Of a stretch of 5,714 bases of DNA, positions 1-5,693 are shown in pieces (position 1 is the stretch's first letter; the number at the start of each line of letters is the position of its first letter). Both the position numbers and the translations under genes were made by a program. A model generated the notes under the pieces. The model did not search any database. It was not told the DNA's origin and saw only the letters and a list, made by a program, of their open reading frames with translations. This stretch comes from an uncultured Acetatifactor sp. GTDB lineage: Bacteria; Bacillota; Clostridia; Lachnospirales; Lachnospiraceae. Location of the stretch: contig CAJUTJ010000039.1 of assembly GCA_910589655.1 (NCBI GenBank), positions 1-5,714 on the forward strand, in the 5' to 3' direction.

Positions 1-190
1 CTATACTGGTTATTGGATGTCGCAATCTTATTATACCAAAGATTAGGTGCTGTTTTAATGTCAATACACCATTTATTGCAGTAATTTTGCTTAAAAAATC
101 AAGCATTAAGCCAACTATGCTGGTGGGAAAGTTGAGTTATTTATCAGCAGGAATTTGAGGAAGGCGGGAAATCGAAAAGGTGGCTGTGTA

Positions 191-196
191 GGGAGG
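191..196 (+). promoter_or_regulatory. Ribosome binding site that sets the start of the first ABC gene
   Basis: GGGAGG lies 9 bases before the ATG at 206. This favours the ATG over the longer in-frame TTG at 155, which would add 17 Gly/Arg/Lys-rich residues that are unlike the start of an ABC exporter and has no comparable site in front of it. Confidence 0.85.
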
Positions 197-205
197 ATAA
201 ACATT

Positions 206-1963
206 ATGACACCGCTAAAATGGTTCTACTCGTTCCTGAAAAAGTACAGGGCACGCCTCTGTCTGGGGCTGTTCCTGACCACATGCATTGCCGGGCTATC
301 CATTGTCAACCCTTACATATCCGGCATCATTGTGGATGACGTAGTGTTAAAAGAGAATTACGATCTGCTCCCCAAGCTTGTAGCCTGCCTGCTGGGAGTG
401 ACGTTTCTCACCGGTATTCTGCGTTTTTCCTATCAAGTGACCTTTGAGACCGCATCCCAAGGGCTGCTCTATGATATGCGCGGCAAAGTATACCGGAAGC
501 TGCTGGAGGAAGATTTTGCCTTCTATAATAAGAAGAGAACCGGTGACTTGATGAGCAGGCAGACCGGTGATATGGACGCCATCCGGCATTTTGTAGCCGC
601 CGTTATCTATACGGTATATCAAAATATACTGCTTTTTATTTTCGCACTTTTAATGGTTTTTACCGTAAACACCAAGCTTGCCCTGTGCATGTTGGTAGTG
701 CTGCCCTTCACGGCCGTCACCACTTACAAACAGTCCAAAGAGGTAAAGCCCGCCTTTCAGCGGAACCGCAACTGCTTTTCCTCCCTGAATGCCTTTGTAC
801 AGGAAAATGTGAGCGGAAACCGTGTGGTAAAAGCCTTTGCCAAAGAGGACTTTGAAATCGAGAAATTCGAGAAAGAAAACGACAAATTTATGAATTCCCA
901 GATCAAGGGTTCGAGAGTGTGGATGAAATATGTCCCCATCTTCGAAATCCTCTCCTATTCCCTGACCATCATACTGATGCTCTACGGCGGATATATGGTG
1001 ATCCACGGGGAAATCTCCATGGGCGATCTGGTCAGGGTAAACGGTTATCTGTGGATGCTGAACAATCCTCTGCGCATGGCCGGCTGGTGGGTCAACGATA
1101 TCCAGAACTTTATCACCTCCGTGGAAAAAATATATGCCACCTACAGCGAAGAGCCTAAAGTCAGAACTCCCCGCACCGGCGGCATCACCACTAAGATCCG
1201 GGGCGATGTGGAATTTAAGGACGTGGCCTACCGGGCGGACGATGAAGATATCGTTATGGGCATTAATTTTAAGGTAAAGGCCGGACAACGGGTAGGTATT
1301 ATAGGTTCTACCGGCGCCGGAAAATCCACTCTGATGAATCTGCTCTGCCGTTTTTATGACACCACTTCGGGAGAGGTACTGGTGGACGGACAGAATGTGC
1401 GCCGCCATGACCTGTATAACCTGAGAGACAATATCGGCATGGCCATGCAGGATGTATTCCTCTTCTCCGATACCATCGAAGGGAACATTGCCTACGGCAG
1501 GCCGGACTGCAGCTTTGAAGAAGTCAAACATGCCGCCGTCATGGCCGACGCCAATCACTTTATCAGCGCTCTTCCCGAGGGCTACGACACCATCGTGGGA
1601 GAAAGGGGCGTGGGACTTTCCGGCGGCCAGAAACAGAGGATTTCTCTGGCCCGGGCGCTGCTGAAGGATCCTTCCATACTGATTCTGGACGACACCACTT
1701 CCGCCGTGGATATGGAAACGGAAAGCTATATCCAGACACAGCTGAAAAAGATACAGAAAAGCTGTACCGTATTTATCATTGCCTACCGCATCTCTTCCAT
1801 AAAAGATGCGGACCTGATACTGGTCATGGACGGCGGACATATCATTGAACAGGGCACTCACGAGGAACTGGTAGCCCAAGGCGGCTATTACGCCAAAGCT
1901 TTCCGCAACCAGTACGGTGAAATCCCCTACGACTTAATCAAAGAACAGAAAAAGGCACTGTAG
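206..1963 (+). CDS. Heterodimeric ABC exporter, half-transporter subunit with degenerate ATP site
   Basis: A 585-residue half-size ABC exporter of the type IV (MsbA/multidrug) fold, expected to sit in the cytoplasmic membrane and pump a lipophilic or peptide substrate outward using ATP. The membrane domain (about residues 15-300) has six hydrophobic segments near 17-38, 56-76, 131-152, 157-175, 243-265 and 272-295. The nucleotide-binding domain follows from about 333: Walker A GSTGAGKST at 367-375 (K373), Q-loop Q415, signature LSGGQ at 471-475, Walker B ILILDD at 491-496, D-loop from 499. Three positions depart from the active consensus: D496 replaces the catalytic Glu, Y527 replaces the switch His (AYR instead of AHR), and A344 seems to stand where the A-loop Tyr is expected. 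This is the pattern of the degenerate-site subunit in heterodimers such as TM287/288, BmrCD and LmrCD (established knowledge). It should pair with the product of the gene 70 bases downstream. The start is the ATG with GGGAGG 9 bases upstream. The substrate cannot be read from the sequence; multidrug export is a family-level guess. Confidence 0.95.
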   Translation: MTPLKWFYSFLKKYRARLCLGLFLTTCIAGLSIVNPYISGIIVDDVVLKENYDLLPKLVACLLGVTFLTGILRFSYQVTFETASQGLLYDMRGKVYRKLLEEDFAFYNKKRTGDLMSRQTGDMDAIRHFVAAVIYTVYQNILLFIFALLMVFTVNTKLALCMLVVLPFTAVTTYKQSKEVKPAFQRNRNCFSSLNAFVQENVSGNRVVKAFAKEDFEIEKFEKENDKFMNSQIKGSRVWMKYVPIFEILSYSLTIILMLYGGYMVIHGEISMGDLVRVNGYLWMLNNPLRMAGWWVNDIQNFITSVEKIYATYSEEPKVRTPRTGGITTKIRGDVEFKDVAYRADDEDIVMGINFKVKAGQRVGIIGSTGAGKSTLMNLLCRFYDTTSGEVLVDGQNVRRHDLYNLRDNIGMAMQDVFLFSDTIEGNIAYGRPDCSFEEVKHAAVMADANHFISALPEGYDTIVGERGVGLSGGQKQRISLARALLKDPSILILDDTTSAVDMETESYIQTQLKKIQKSCTVFIIAYRISSIKDADLILVMDGGHIIEQGTHEELVAQGGYYAKAFRNQYGEIPYDLIKEQKKAL

Positions 1964-1969
1964 TGCACA

Positions 1970-1987
1970 ATGCGCCGGACGGCGCAT
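1970..1987 (+). repeat. Perfect 7-bp hairpin between the two ABC genes
   Basis: ATGCGCC (1970-1976) and GGCGCAT (1981-1987) pair perfectly around the loop GGAC, starting 7 bases after the stop codon of the first ABC gene. There is no T-run after it, so it is not a standard terminator. It could stabilise the end of the upstream message or be a remnant of a dispersed palindromic repeat. Confidence 0.7.
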
Positions 1988-1996
1988 GACGAAACA

Positions 1997-2016
1997 AATT
2001 GCCGCAAGCGGCAATT
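1997..2016 (+). repeat. Perfect 9-bp hairpin just before the second ABC gene's ribosome binding site
   Basis: AATTGCCGC (1997-2005) and GCGGCAATT (2008-2016) pair perfectly with only AA between them, so the real loop is probably CAAG. The hairpin ends 4 bases before AGGAGG at 2021. No T-run follows, so read-through into the second gene is expected. It may affect message stability or the relative translation of the two subunits; that role is inference. Confidence 0.7.
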
Positions 2017-2020
2017 GAAT

Positions 2021-2026
2021 AGGAGG
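2021..2026 (+). promoter_or_regulatory. Ribosome binding site of the second ABC gene
   Basis: A perfect AGGAGG lies 7 bases before the ATG at 2034. Having its own strong site means the second subunit does not depend on translational coupling across the 70-base gap. Confidence 0.85.
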
Positions 2027-2033
2027 AAGTAAA

Positions 2034-3818
2034 ATGGCACGGAATAGATATGATATGGACGAGGTGCTGGAAGACAGCTTTGATTACGGCCAGCTGAAAC
2101 GTCTGGCAGGGTATATTTCCCCTTATAAGAAAAAGATGGCGGGTGTTATTGTATTAATGCTCTCTTCGTCCGCCCTGACCATGATGATTCCCATCTTTTT
2201 TCAGCGGATTATGGATCTTTACATACCCGCAAAGGACATGAACAAGATTATCCTTGTCAGTCTGCTGACCCTGTTGATTGCCTGCTATTCGGCAGTCAGC
2301 CTGCGCTTTAAAATCAGAACCATGAGCGTCGTAGGACAGAGCATTATCCATTCCATACGGAGCGATATCTTTGCCCACCTGCAGGAACTGCCTTTTTCCT
2401 ACTATGACGACAGACCCCACGGCAAGATTCAGGTGCGGGTGGTAAATTATGTCAACAGCCTAAGCGACCTGCTAAGCAACGGTATTATCAATACCGTCAC
2501 GGATTTATGCAACCTGTTTTTCATTATTATCTTTATGCTGATCTGTGATGCCAGACTGACTTTAGTGTGCCTCTGCGGCCTGCCCCTTCTGGCGGTTGTA
2601 ATCGTCTTTATCAAGAGAAGGCAGCGCCGTGCATGGCAGATTCAGTCCAACAAACAGAGTAACTTAAACGCCTATATTGCCGAAAGCATCAACGGCATAC
2701 GGGTCACACAGTCCTTCGTGCGGGAGAGGGAAAACAACGGCATCTTCAACCGTCTCAGCGGCAATTACCGCAAGGCATGGATGCACGCCGTTATGTTAAA
2801 CTTCACCATGGGGCCAAGCGTGGATATTATTTCCGCCATCACCACAGCTTTTGTTTACGTGCTGGGCATCCGCTGGATCCTCGCGCCGGACGCTACGCTG
2901 ACCGTGGGTGTGCTGATTGCCTTTACCGCTTATATCGGCCGCTTCTGGGCTCCCATCAACACTCTGGCAAGCTTTTACAACTCTCTGCTCACCGCCATCT
3001 CCTATCTGGAGCGTATCTTTGAAACCATTGATGAGCCTGTCAATGTAAAAGATGCGGAAGACGCGGTGGAAATGCCTCCCATAAAGGGCGAAGTGGCATT
3101 TAGAGATGTATGCTTTAGCTATGAGAAAGGGCACCCCATTCTGGACCACATAAATTTTACGGCAAAGCAAGGGGATACCTACGCATTCGTAGGCCCCACC
3201 GGAGCAGGGAAATCCACCATTGTCAACCTCATCAGCCGTTTCTACAATGTGGATTCCGGTCAGGTATTAATCGACGGCACGGATATATCCAAAGTCACCA
3301 TCCGCTCCCTCCGGAGCCAGATGGGCGTCATGATGCAGGACAGCTTCATCTTCTCCGGAACCATTATGGATAACATCCGTTACGGGAACAAAACAGCCAC
3401 CGACGAGCAGGTAATCGCCGCTGCCAAAACGGTCTGCGCACATGATTTTATCAGCCAGATGGAAAAAGGCTATTACACGGAAGTCAACGAGCGCGGAAGC
3501 CGGCTTTCCGCCGGGCAGAGACAGCTGATTTCCTTTGCAAGGGCGCTGCTGGCCGACCCCGCCATCCTGATTTTGGATGAAGCCACTTCCAGCATCGACA
3601 CGGAGACGGAAATCCTGCTGCAAAAAGGCTTAAATGAGCTGTTGAAGGGACGTACCTCCTTCATCATTGCCCACCGCCTCTCCACCATTAAGAATGCGGA
3701 CTGTATTATGTATATTGACAAGGGCGGAATCTTGGAACGGGGCACCCATGAAGAACTTCTGGAGCAGAAGGGCGCTTACTACGAATTGTATATGAGCCAG
3801 TTTGATTTTCTCGGTTAA
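2034..3818 (+). CDS. Heterodimeric ABC exporter, half-transporter subunit with intact catalytic residues
   Basis: A 594-residue half-size ABC exporter and partner of the preceding gene. The N-terminal 20 or so residues are acidic, followed by six hydrophobic segments near 34-56, 71-91, 150-171, 173-193, 262-283 and 290-310. The nucleotide-binding domain starts near 352: A-loop Y363, Walker A GPTGAGKST at 387-395 (K393), Q-loop Q435, signature LSAGQ at 491-495, Walker B ILILDE at 511-516 with catalytic E516, switch H547. The catalytic residues are standard, but the signature has Ala for the first Gly. In the head-to-tail dimer its Walker A and E516 would face the partner's perfect LSGGQ, giving the active site, while its LSAGQ faces the partner's D496/Y527 site. 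This division of labour matches known heterodimers, with the YheH/BmrD-type subunit as the nearest functional parallel. AGGAGG lies 7 bases before the start. The gene ends 4 bases before a terminator-like hairpin. Substrate unknown. Confidence 0.95.
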   Translation: MARNRYDMDEVLEDSFDYGQLKRLAGYISPYKKKMAGVIVLMLSSSALTMMIPIFFQRIMDLYIPAKDMNKIILVSLLTLLIACYSAVSLRFKIRTMSVVGQSIIHSIRSDIFAHLQELPFSYYDDRPHGKIQVRVVNYVNSLSDLLSNGIINTVTDLCNLFFIIIFMLICDARLTLVCLCGLPLLAVVIVFIKRRQRRAWQIQSNKQSNLNAYIAESINGIRVTQSFVRERENNGIFNRLSGNYRKAWMHAVMLNFTMGPSVDIISAITTAFVYVLGIRWILAPDATLTVGVLIAFTAYIGRFWAPINTLASFYNSLLTAISYLERIFETIDEPVNVKDAEDAVEMPPIKGEVAFRDVCFSYEKGHPILDHINFTAKQGDTYAFVGPTGAGKSTIVNLISRFYNVDSGQVLIDGTDISKVTIRSLRSQMGVMMQDSFIFSGTIMDNIRYGNKTATDEQVIAAAKTVCAHDFISQMEKGYYTEVNERGSRLSAGQRQLISFARALLADPAILILDEATSSIDTETEILLQKGLNELLKGRTSFIIAHRLSTIKNADCIMYIDKGGILERGTHEELLEQKGAYYELYMSQFDFLG

Positions 3819-3822
3819 AATT

Positions 3823-3853
3823 AAATACCCCGCGAGCAAGCTACGGGGTATTT
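3823..3853 (+). terminator. Terminator-like hairpin after the ABC operon, possibly bidirectional
   Basis: AAATACCCCG (3823-3832) and CGGGGTATTT (3844-3853) form a perfect 10-bp stem around an 11-base loop that itself contains AGC-AA-GCT. It starts 4 bases after the stop of the second ABC gene. On the plus strand the T-rich part lies within the stem and the next bases are GACCC, so it is a weak classical terminator. Read on the minus strand the stem is followed by AATTTTAA, so it may work better against transcripts coming from the right. Confidence 0.65.
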
Positions 3854-3931
3854 GACCCTCGCGGCATTCGCCAAGCCAGCTTGCTGACTTTATGCTCGTG
3901 CAGGCACGGCACTTGGCTCATTGCTCGCGGG
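3829..3931. repeat. Branched inverted-repeat element overlapping the terminator
   Basis: CCCGCGAGCAA (3829-3839) is the perfect reverse complement of TTGCTCGCGGG (3921-3931). Between these 11-bp arms lie several smaller perfect stems: GGGT/ACCC (3846-3849 with 3855-3858), GCCAAG/CTTGGC (3870-3875 with 3912-3917), and inside the latter CAGC/GCTG (3877-3880 with 3883-3886) and CGTGC/GCACG (3897-3901 with 3904-3908). CTCGCGG also occurs twice (3858-3864 and 3924-3930), so the left arm has two possible partners. The left arm is shared with the terminator stem, so the two folds exclude each other. I find no open reading frame of note in it. It could be a structured RNA, an attenuator-like switch or a dispersed intergenic repeat; I do not recognise a named family. 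Confidence 0.6.
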
Positions 3932-3947
3932 AATAAACTAAATCATT

Positions 3948-3984
3948 TCAGCCAAAGGTTCGGCGGTGCCGTCCCTTTGGCTGA
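3948..3984. terminator. Second strong hairpin with a nested inner stem
   Basis: TCAGCCAAAGG (3948-3958) and CCTTTGGCTGA (3974-3984) pair perfectly over 11 bp. The loop contains a second perfect stem, CGGC (3961-3964) with GCCG (3968-3971). The flanks are AT-rich on both sides (TATTTAAC to the right, AATGATTTAGTTT when read leftward), but neither has a clean T-run. It may act as a bidirectional terminator separating the exporter operon from the decayed island, or as another palindromic repeat. Confidence 0.45.
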
Positions 3985-4149
3985 TATTTAACATATTCAA
4001 TACACCCATTTTCCACTTACGGATTCGCTCCATTGCCCTTTTTAACCTGATTCTTTCCCCTCCACGGATTAGGTTTGGAAGAGCCTTGTGTGGCAAATGG
4101 CGTGTTTTCGAGGTTTTCTGTCATTAAATTTTCTGAAAATATTAATTTT

Positions 4150-4230
4150 TTACTCTTCAACAATCCATTTCCCAAGCGAATAATAAGTCATTAACTGCAC
4201 CAAATTTACCTGTTTTGCATCTGCGGCATC
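4150..4230 (-). pseudogene. Fragment resembling the N-terminal part of DUF1016/YhcG-type nucleases
   Basis: The minus-strand frame reads 26 residues ending QLMTYYSLGKWIVEE and then a stop. The Tyr-Tyr-x-x-Gly-x-x-Ile-Val-Glu-Glu pattern resembles the short helical motif at the start of the DUF1016 N-terminal domain, where a Tyr-Trp/Tyr-x-Ile-Gly-(Arg/Lys)-x-Ile-Val-Glu core is typical. Full family members exceed 300 residues, so only a stub could remain. The assignment rests on one short motif and is tentative. DUF1016 proteins often sit in type I restriction loci, which agrees with the HsdR-like pieces just upstream. Confidence 0.35.
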
Positions 4231-4453
4231 TCATATGTATAGGCACCCGCCTCATCCAAAGGCGTTTTTTCATCTCTTCCAAAGCAATTTCACTCTGAAA
4301 TGTCTTTTGCAGTTTATAATATTCCGGCTTCAGCTTTCCCTCCAAGTCAATCCGTTCTACAGGGTCTTTTGGCAATAAGCCAATTAAGCATGAAACCAGA
4401 TGAGGATAAAACTCAAAAATATATTCAACTTTACTTGCCGGAAGAAGACATCT
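4206..4453 (-). pseudogene. Fragment probably from the C-terminal half of a type I restriction subunit (HsdR-like)
   Basis: The minus strand from 4453 reads a hydrophobic stretch and then PVERIDLEGKLKPEYYKLQK, followed by TFQSEIALEE. The core ID-LEGK-K-EYYKLQKTF resembles a segment I associate with the region after the helicase motor of HsdR-type proteins. After the last Glu (about 4274) the similarity seems to move to another frame reading EKTPLDEAGAYTYEMPQM before a stop at 4206-4208, which suggests a frameshift. The longest single-frame reading from a TTG at 4375 gives 72 residues, but it has no ribosome binding site and ends in a basic, Cys-rich tail that looks like out-of-frame translation. 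The family assignment is from memory and moderate. Confidence 0.4.
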
Positions 4454-4526
4454 TTACCAAAATGGCTTTTTCGGGATGTCCACAGAGGTAACGAGCATCG
4501 GATTCTGGCAGGAAGTAAAATACTGC
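4454..4526 (-). other. Unassigned junction inside the decayed island
   Basis: Two minus-strand frames are open here. One continues the HsdR N-terminal frame past its stop and reads about 30 residues to a TAA. The other reads YFTSCQNPMLVTSVDIPKKP before a stop at 4454-4456. A switch between the frames around VDIP/EKAILVKM would give a longer sensible-looking peptide, which hints at a frameshifted coding remnant. I do not recognise it. Confidence 0.3.
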
Positions 4527-4667
4527 TCATTCGCCCCATTGATTAAAAGGTAAGAAGTAGGTGACTTTCCCTGCCAGCTTTGTCGTCATCCAGACTTCCG
4601 TATGGTCTACGCAAAAATATGCTAATATTCTCTTATTGAACTGAAAACATATCTCGCGCGGATCCGA
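4527..4667 (-). pseudogene. Fragment of a type I restriction enzyme R subunit (HsdR), N-terminal region
   Basis: The frame reads 46 residues to a TGA at 4527-4529. It contains SDPRE, FQFNKRILAYFCVD, EVWMTTKLAGK and YFLPFNQ in that order. HsdR proteins of one common subgroup carry FxFN+RxLVHFAVD, then (V/L)-x-MTT-L-GK, then T-x-FLPFN-G in their N-terminal nuclease/linker region, so four successive blocks match in order and spacing. Intact HsdR proteins are about 1,000 residues long; nothing of the helicase motor is present here, so the gene is dead. A stop codon (4670-4668) precedes the first matching residue, and the TnpV-like match ends at about 4688, which puts the fusion breakpoint between 4688 and 4667. 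Confidence 0.55.
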
Positions 4668-4798
4668 TTATAAGAAGCTGTACTCGCCCGAATATTATTC
4701 TTTCTCCGCACCCAAAGCATCTGATCCCGTACCTTTAACTGCTCCGTCACTCCCTCCTGCTTTGCCATCTGCTCCACAAGCAAATCAAACCCTTGAAT
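4622..4798 (-). pseudogene. C-terminal fragment of a TnpV-like transposon protein
   Basis: The minus strand reads 58 residues between stops, beginning FDLLVEQMAKQEGVTEQLK and continuing with QMLWVRRKNNIRA. The pattern (L-V/x-EQM-A-x-x-G-(I/V)-TEQLK ... W-V-x-(R/K)-x-NNIR) matches the C-terminal half of TnpV, a small protein of unknown mechanism carried by Tn4451-like clostridial transposons (about 110-125 residues; established family). The first half is missing or carries stops: TAA codons interrupt the same frame just upstream at about 4801 and 4816. After NNIRA (about 4688) the sequence leaves the family pattern and passes into the HsdR-like fragment, so the natural C-terminus is also lost. 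Confidence 0.6.
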
Positions 4799-4845
4799 TT
4801 ACTGTAATTCTATTGATTACTCAATCATCGCAGCCACACGGCCTG

Positions 4846-4861
4846 AACCTACTAACCTACT
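4846..4861 (+). repeat. Perfect 8-bp tandem duplication
   Basis: AACCTACT occurs twice in direct succession (4846-4853, 4854-4861), about 20 bases beyond the end of the regulator gene and at the edge of the decayed island. It may be a slippage product or a scar. Confidence 0.5.
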
Positions 4862-4879
4862 GTACGACCACCTCCACAT

Positions 4880-5536
4880 TTACAAATCCCGAACCAATTT
4901 CGTAAGCTCTTCCCTGTCCGTCAGCGCAGTCTTTTCCAAAATATGTGTAATATGCTTTTTTACCGTAGTATCGGAAATATAGAGTATCTGACCAATCTCC
5001 CGGTTAGTCATATCAAGGCTCACCAGCCGCGCCACCTCGGCTTCCCTGTCCGTCAGCCCCAAAGCCCTCATTTTAAAATAAATTGCCTGAGCCTCATCCA
5101 CCGAAATCTCTGCCTGCGGCTCCTCCATGTAGGAAGCCAGCATATTTTCCAGCTTTGCACTCAATATGGTCAGCAATACTGCAAACATGGACGCATACAG
5201 CACACAGATCAATATAACGGCAAGAGCTACGCCAATGACCCTAAATTGATCCGGGTTCGGATCAGCATGGTACAGCAGCTCCATCACGCCAACCAGAATC
5301 ATAATCACTGCTTCCAGAAAGATCAAAGTCCTTGTATATTTTACGGCATTACATGCACGCTGCAGCATGATTCTCGAATAATCTTTCCGATCCGAAAATG
5401 CCAGCTGGAAACCGTTCAGGAAGTCCTTTCCCATTCCGCTCAGCCATAATGCGGCTACGGTAAAAAATATCATGCCCACCAAAGTCGGGAAATCAATATA
5501 TTGATAAAAACGATGAATCCCCGATACTGTTGCCAT
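4880..5536 (-). CDS. Membrane-anchored LuxR-type regulator with a MotA/ExbB-like membrane domain
   Basis: A 218-residue protein in two parts. Residues 1-130 contain three hydrophobic segments (about 16-34, 69-89 and 99-126) separated by a polar loop rich in Asp, Arg and Lys. The order of motifs (IDFPTL at the first segment, GKDFLNGFQLAF after it, then two closely spaced helices with a short DPNP turn) resembles the last three helices of MotA/TolQ/ExbB proton-channel proteins. The MotA first helix and long cytoplasmic loop are absent, and the helix prolines that are functionally important in MotA are not visible. Residues about 161-216 form a LuxR/NarL-type helix-turn-helix: LTDREAEVARLV, MTNREIGQILYIS, then recognition helix TTVKKHITHILEK. 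No receiver domain is present. It is expected to sit in the membrane with its DNA-binding end in the cytoplasm. The ATG at 5536 is the only plausible start in an open frame that begins near 5583, but no Shine-Dalgarno sequence precedes it. The gene converges on the exporter operon across the island. The DNA-binding assignment is firm; the MotA-like assignment is by pattern and less sure. Confidence 0.85.
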   Translation of the reverse strand: MATVSGIHRFYQYIDFPTLVGMIFFTVAALWLSGMGKDFLNGFQLAFSDRKDYSRIMLQRACNAVKYTRTLIFLEAVIMILVGVMELLYHADPNPDQFRVIGVALAVILICVLYASMFAVLLTILSAKLENMLASYMEEPQAEISVDEAQAIYFKMRALGLTDREAEVARLVSLDMTNREIGQILYISDTTVKKHITHILEKTALTDREELTKLVRDL

Positions 5537-5548
5537 GTTATATAGGAT

Positions 5549-5587
5549 ACACCACTTTACAAGTTTTTTAATAACACCACTTTACAA
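5549..5587 (-). promoter_or_regulatory. Two 14-bp direct repeats upstream of the regulator gene
   Basis: ACACCACTTTACAA occurs perfectly at 5549-5562 and 5574-5587 (TTGTAAAGTGGTGT when read toward the gene), 25 bp apart from start to start. The nearer copy ends 12 bases before the ATG at 5536. Tandem identical sites at this spacing could be an operator, for example for autoregulation, and TTGTAA could contribute a -35 element. Tandem terminal repeats of an IS21-like element are the other reading. I cannot place a convincing -10 box. Confidence 0.5.
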
Positions 5588-5649
5588 CTTATGCCAACCG
5601 CTACATTGATGCCAAAGCAGCTGTTTCAGTACCTTTGTAAAGACACTTG

Positions 5650-5693
5650 ATTTTATGCCCGTTTCGACATTTTGCAGGAAAGTGGCATAAAAT
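5650..5693. repeat. 10-bp inverted repeat at the right edge
   Basis: ATTTTATGCC (5650-5659) is the perfect reverse complement of GGCATAAAAT (5684-5693). The right arm sits in AAAGTGGCATAA (5680-5690), which shares AAAGTGG with the upstream direct repeats but in the opposite orientation. No gene is visible from 5537 to the window end; a short open minus-strand frame there is not recognisable. Confidence 0.5.

Larger units (their letters stand above)
4150..4798 (-). mobile_element. Decayed mobile/restriction island made of gene fragments
   Basis: This stretch has no intact gene, but the minus strand yields several short protein fragments in different frames, interrupted by stops and frameshifts. 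In transcription order they are a TnpV-like piece (4798-4622), an HsdR N-terminal-like piece (4667-4527), an unassigned junction (4526-4454), a probable HsdR C-terminal-half piece (4453-4206) and a DUF1016-like piece (4230-4150). All share one orientation. Transposon and type I restriction genes, with DUF1016/YhcG nucleases sometimes inside restriction loci, are common neighbours in genomic islands. I infer an island that lost most of its length by deletion. No terminal repeats of an intact element are visible here. Confidence 0.5.

Noticed and set aside
3..158. Open plus-strand frame at the left edge that could be the end of an upstream gene
   Set aside because: It is AT-rich, about 50 codons long and its translation matches nothing I recognise. 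A real partial gene cannot be excluded, but nothing supports it.
155..205. TTG start adding 17 residues to the first ABC protein
   Set aside because: The ATG at 206 has a GGGAGG site at ideal spacing and gives a normal N-terminus; the extension is basic, Gly-rich and unsupported.
1..205. Promoter of the ABC operon
   Set aside because: Several TTGxxx and TATxxx words exist, for example 87-92 and 116-121, but none pair at 16-18 bp spacing, so no promoter is called.
650..1879. 409-codon open frame on the minus strand inside the first ABC gene
   Set aside because: It is antisense to a clearly coding gene with all ABC motifs and is an effect of codon bias; no family resemblance.
3829..3984. CRISPR array or tRNA gene as explanation for the palindromic region
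   Set aside because: There are no regularly spaced direct repeats and spacers, and the branched fold lacks a TTCGA-type loop, anticodon arm and acceptor stem arrangement.
4017..4124. 35-codon minus-strand open frame starting MTENLENTPFATQG
   Set aside because: No ribosome binding site and no recognisable domain. It could be one more island fragment or chance, so it is not called.
4300..4491. 63-codon plus-strand open frame in the island
   Set aside because: It is antisense to the HsdR-like fragments and has no ribosome binding site or family match.
4943..5449. 168-codon plus-strand open frame opposite the regulator
   Set aside because: The opposite strand encodes a clear LuxR helix-turn-helix and membrane segments; the plus-strand product is His/Gln/Cys-rich and typical of antisense translation.
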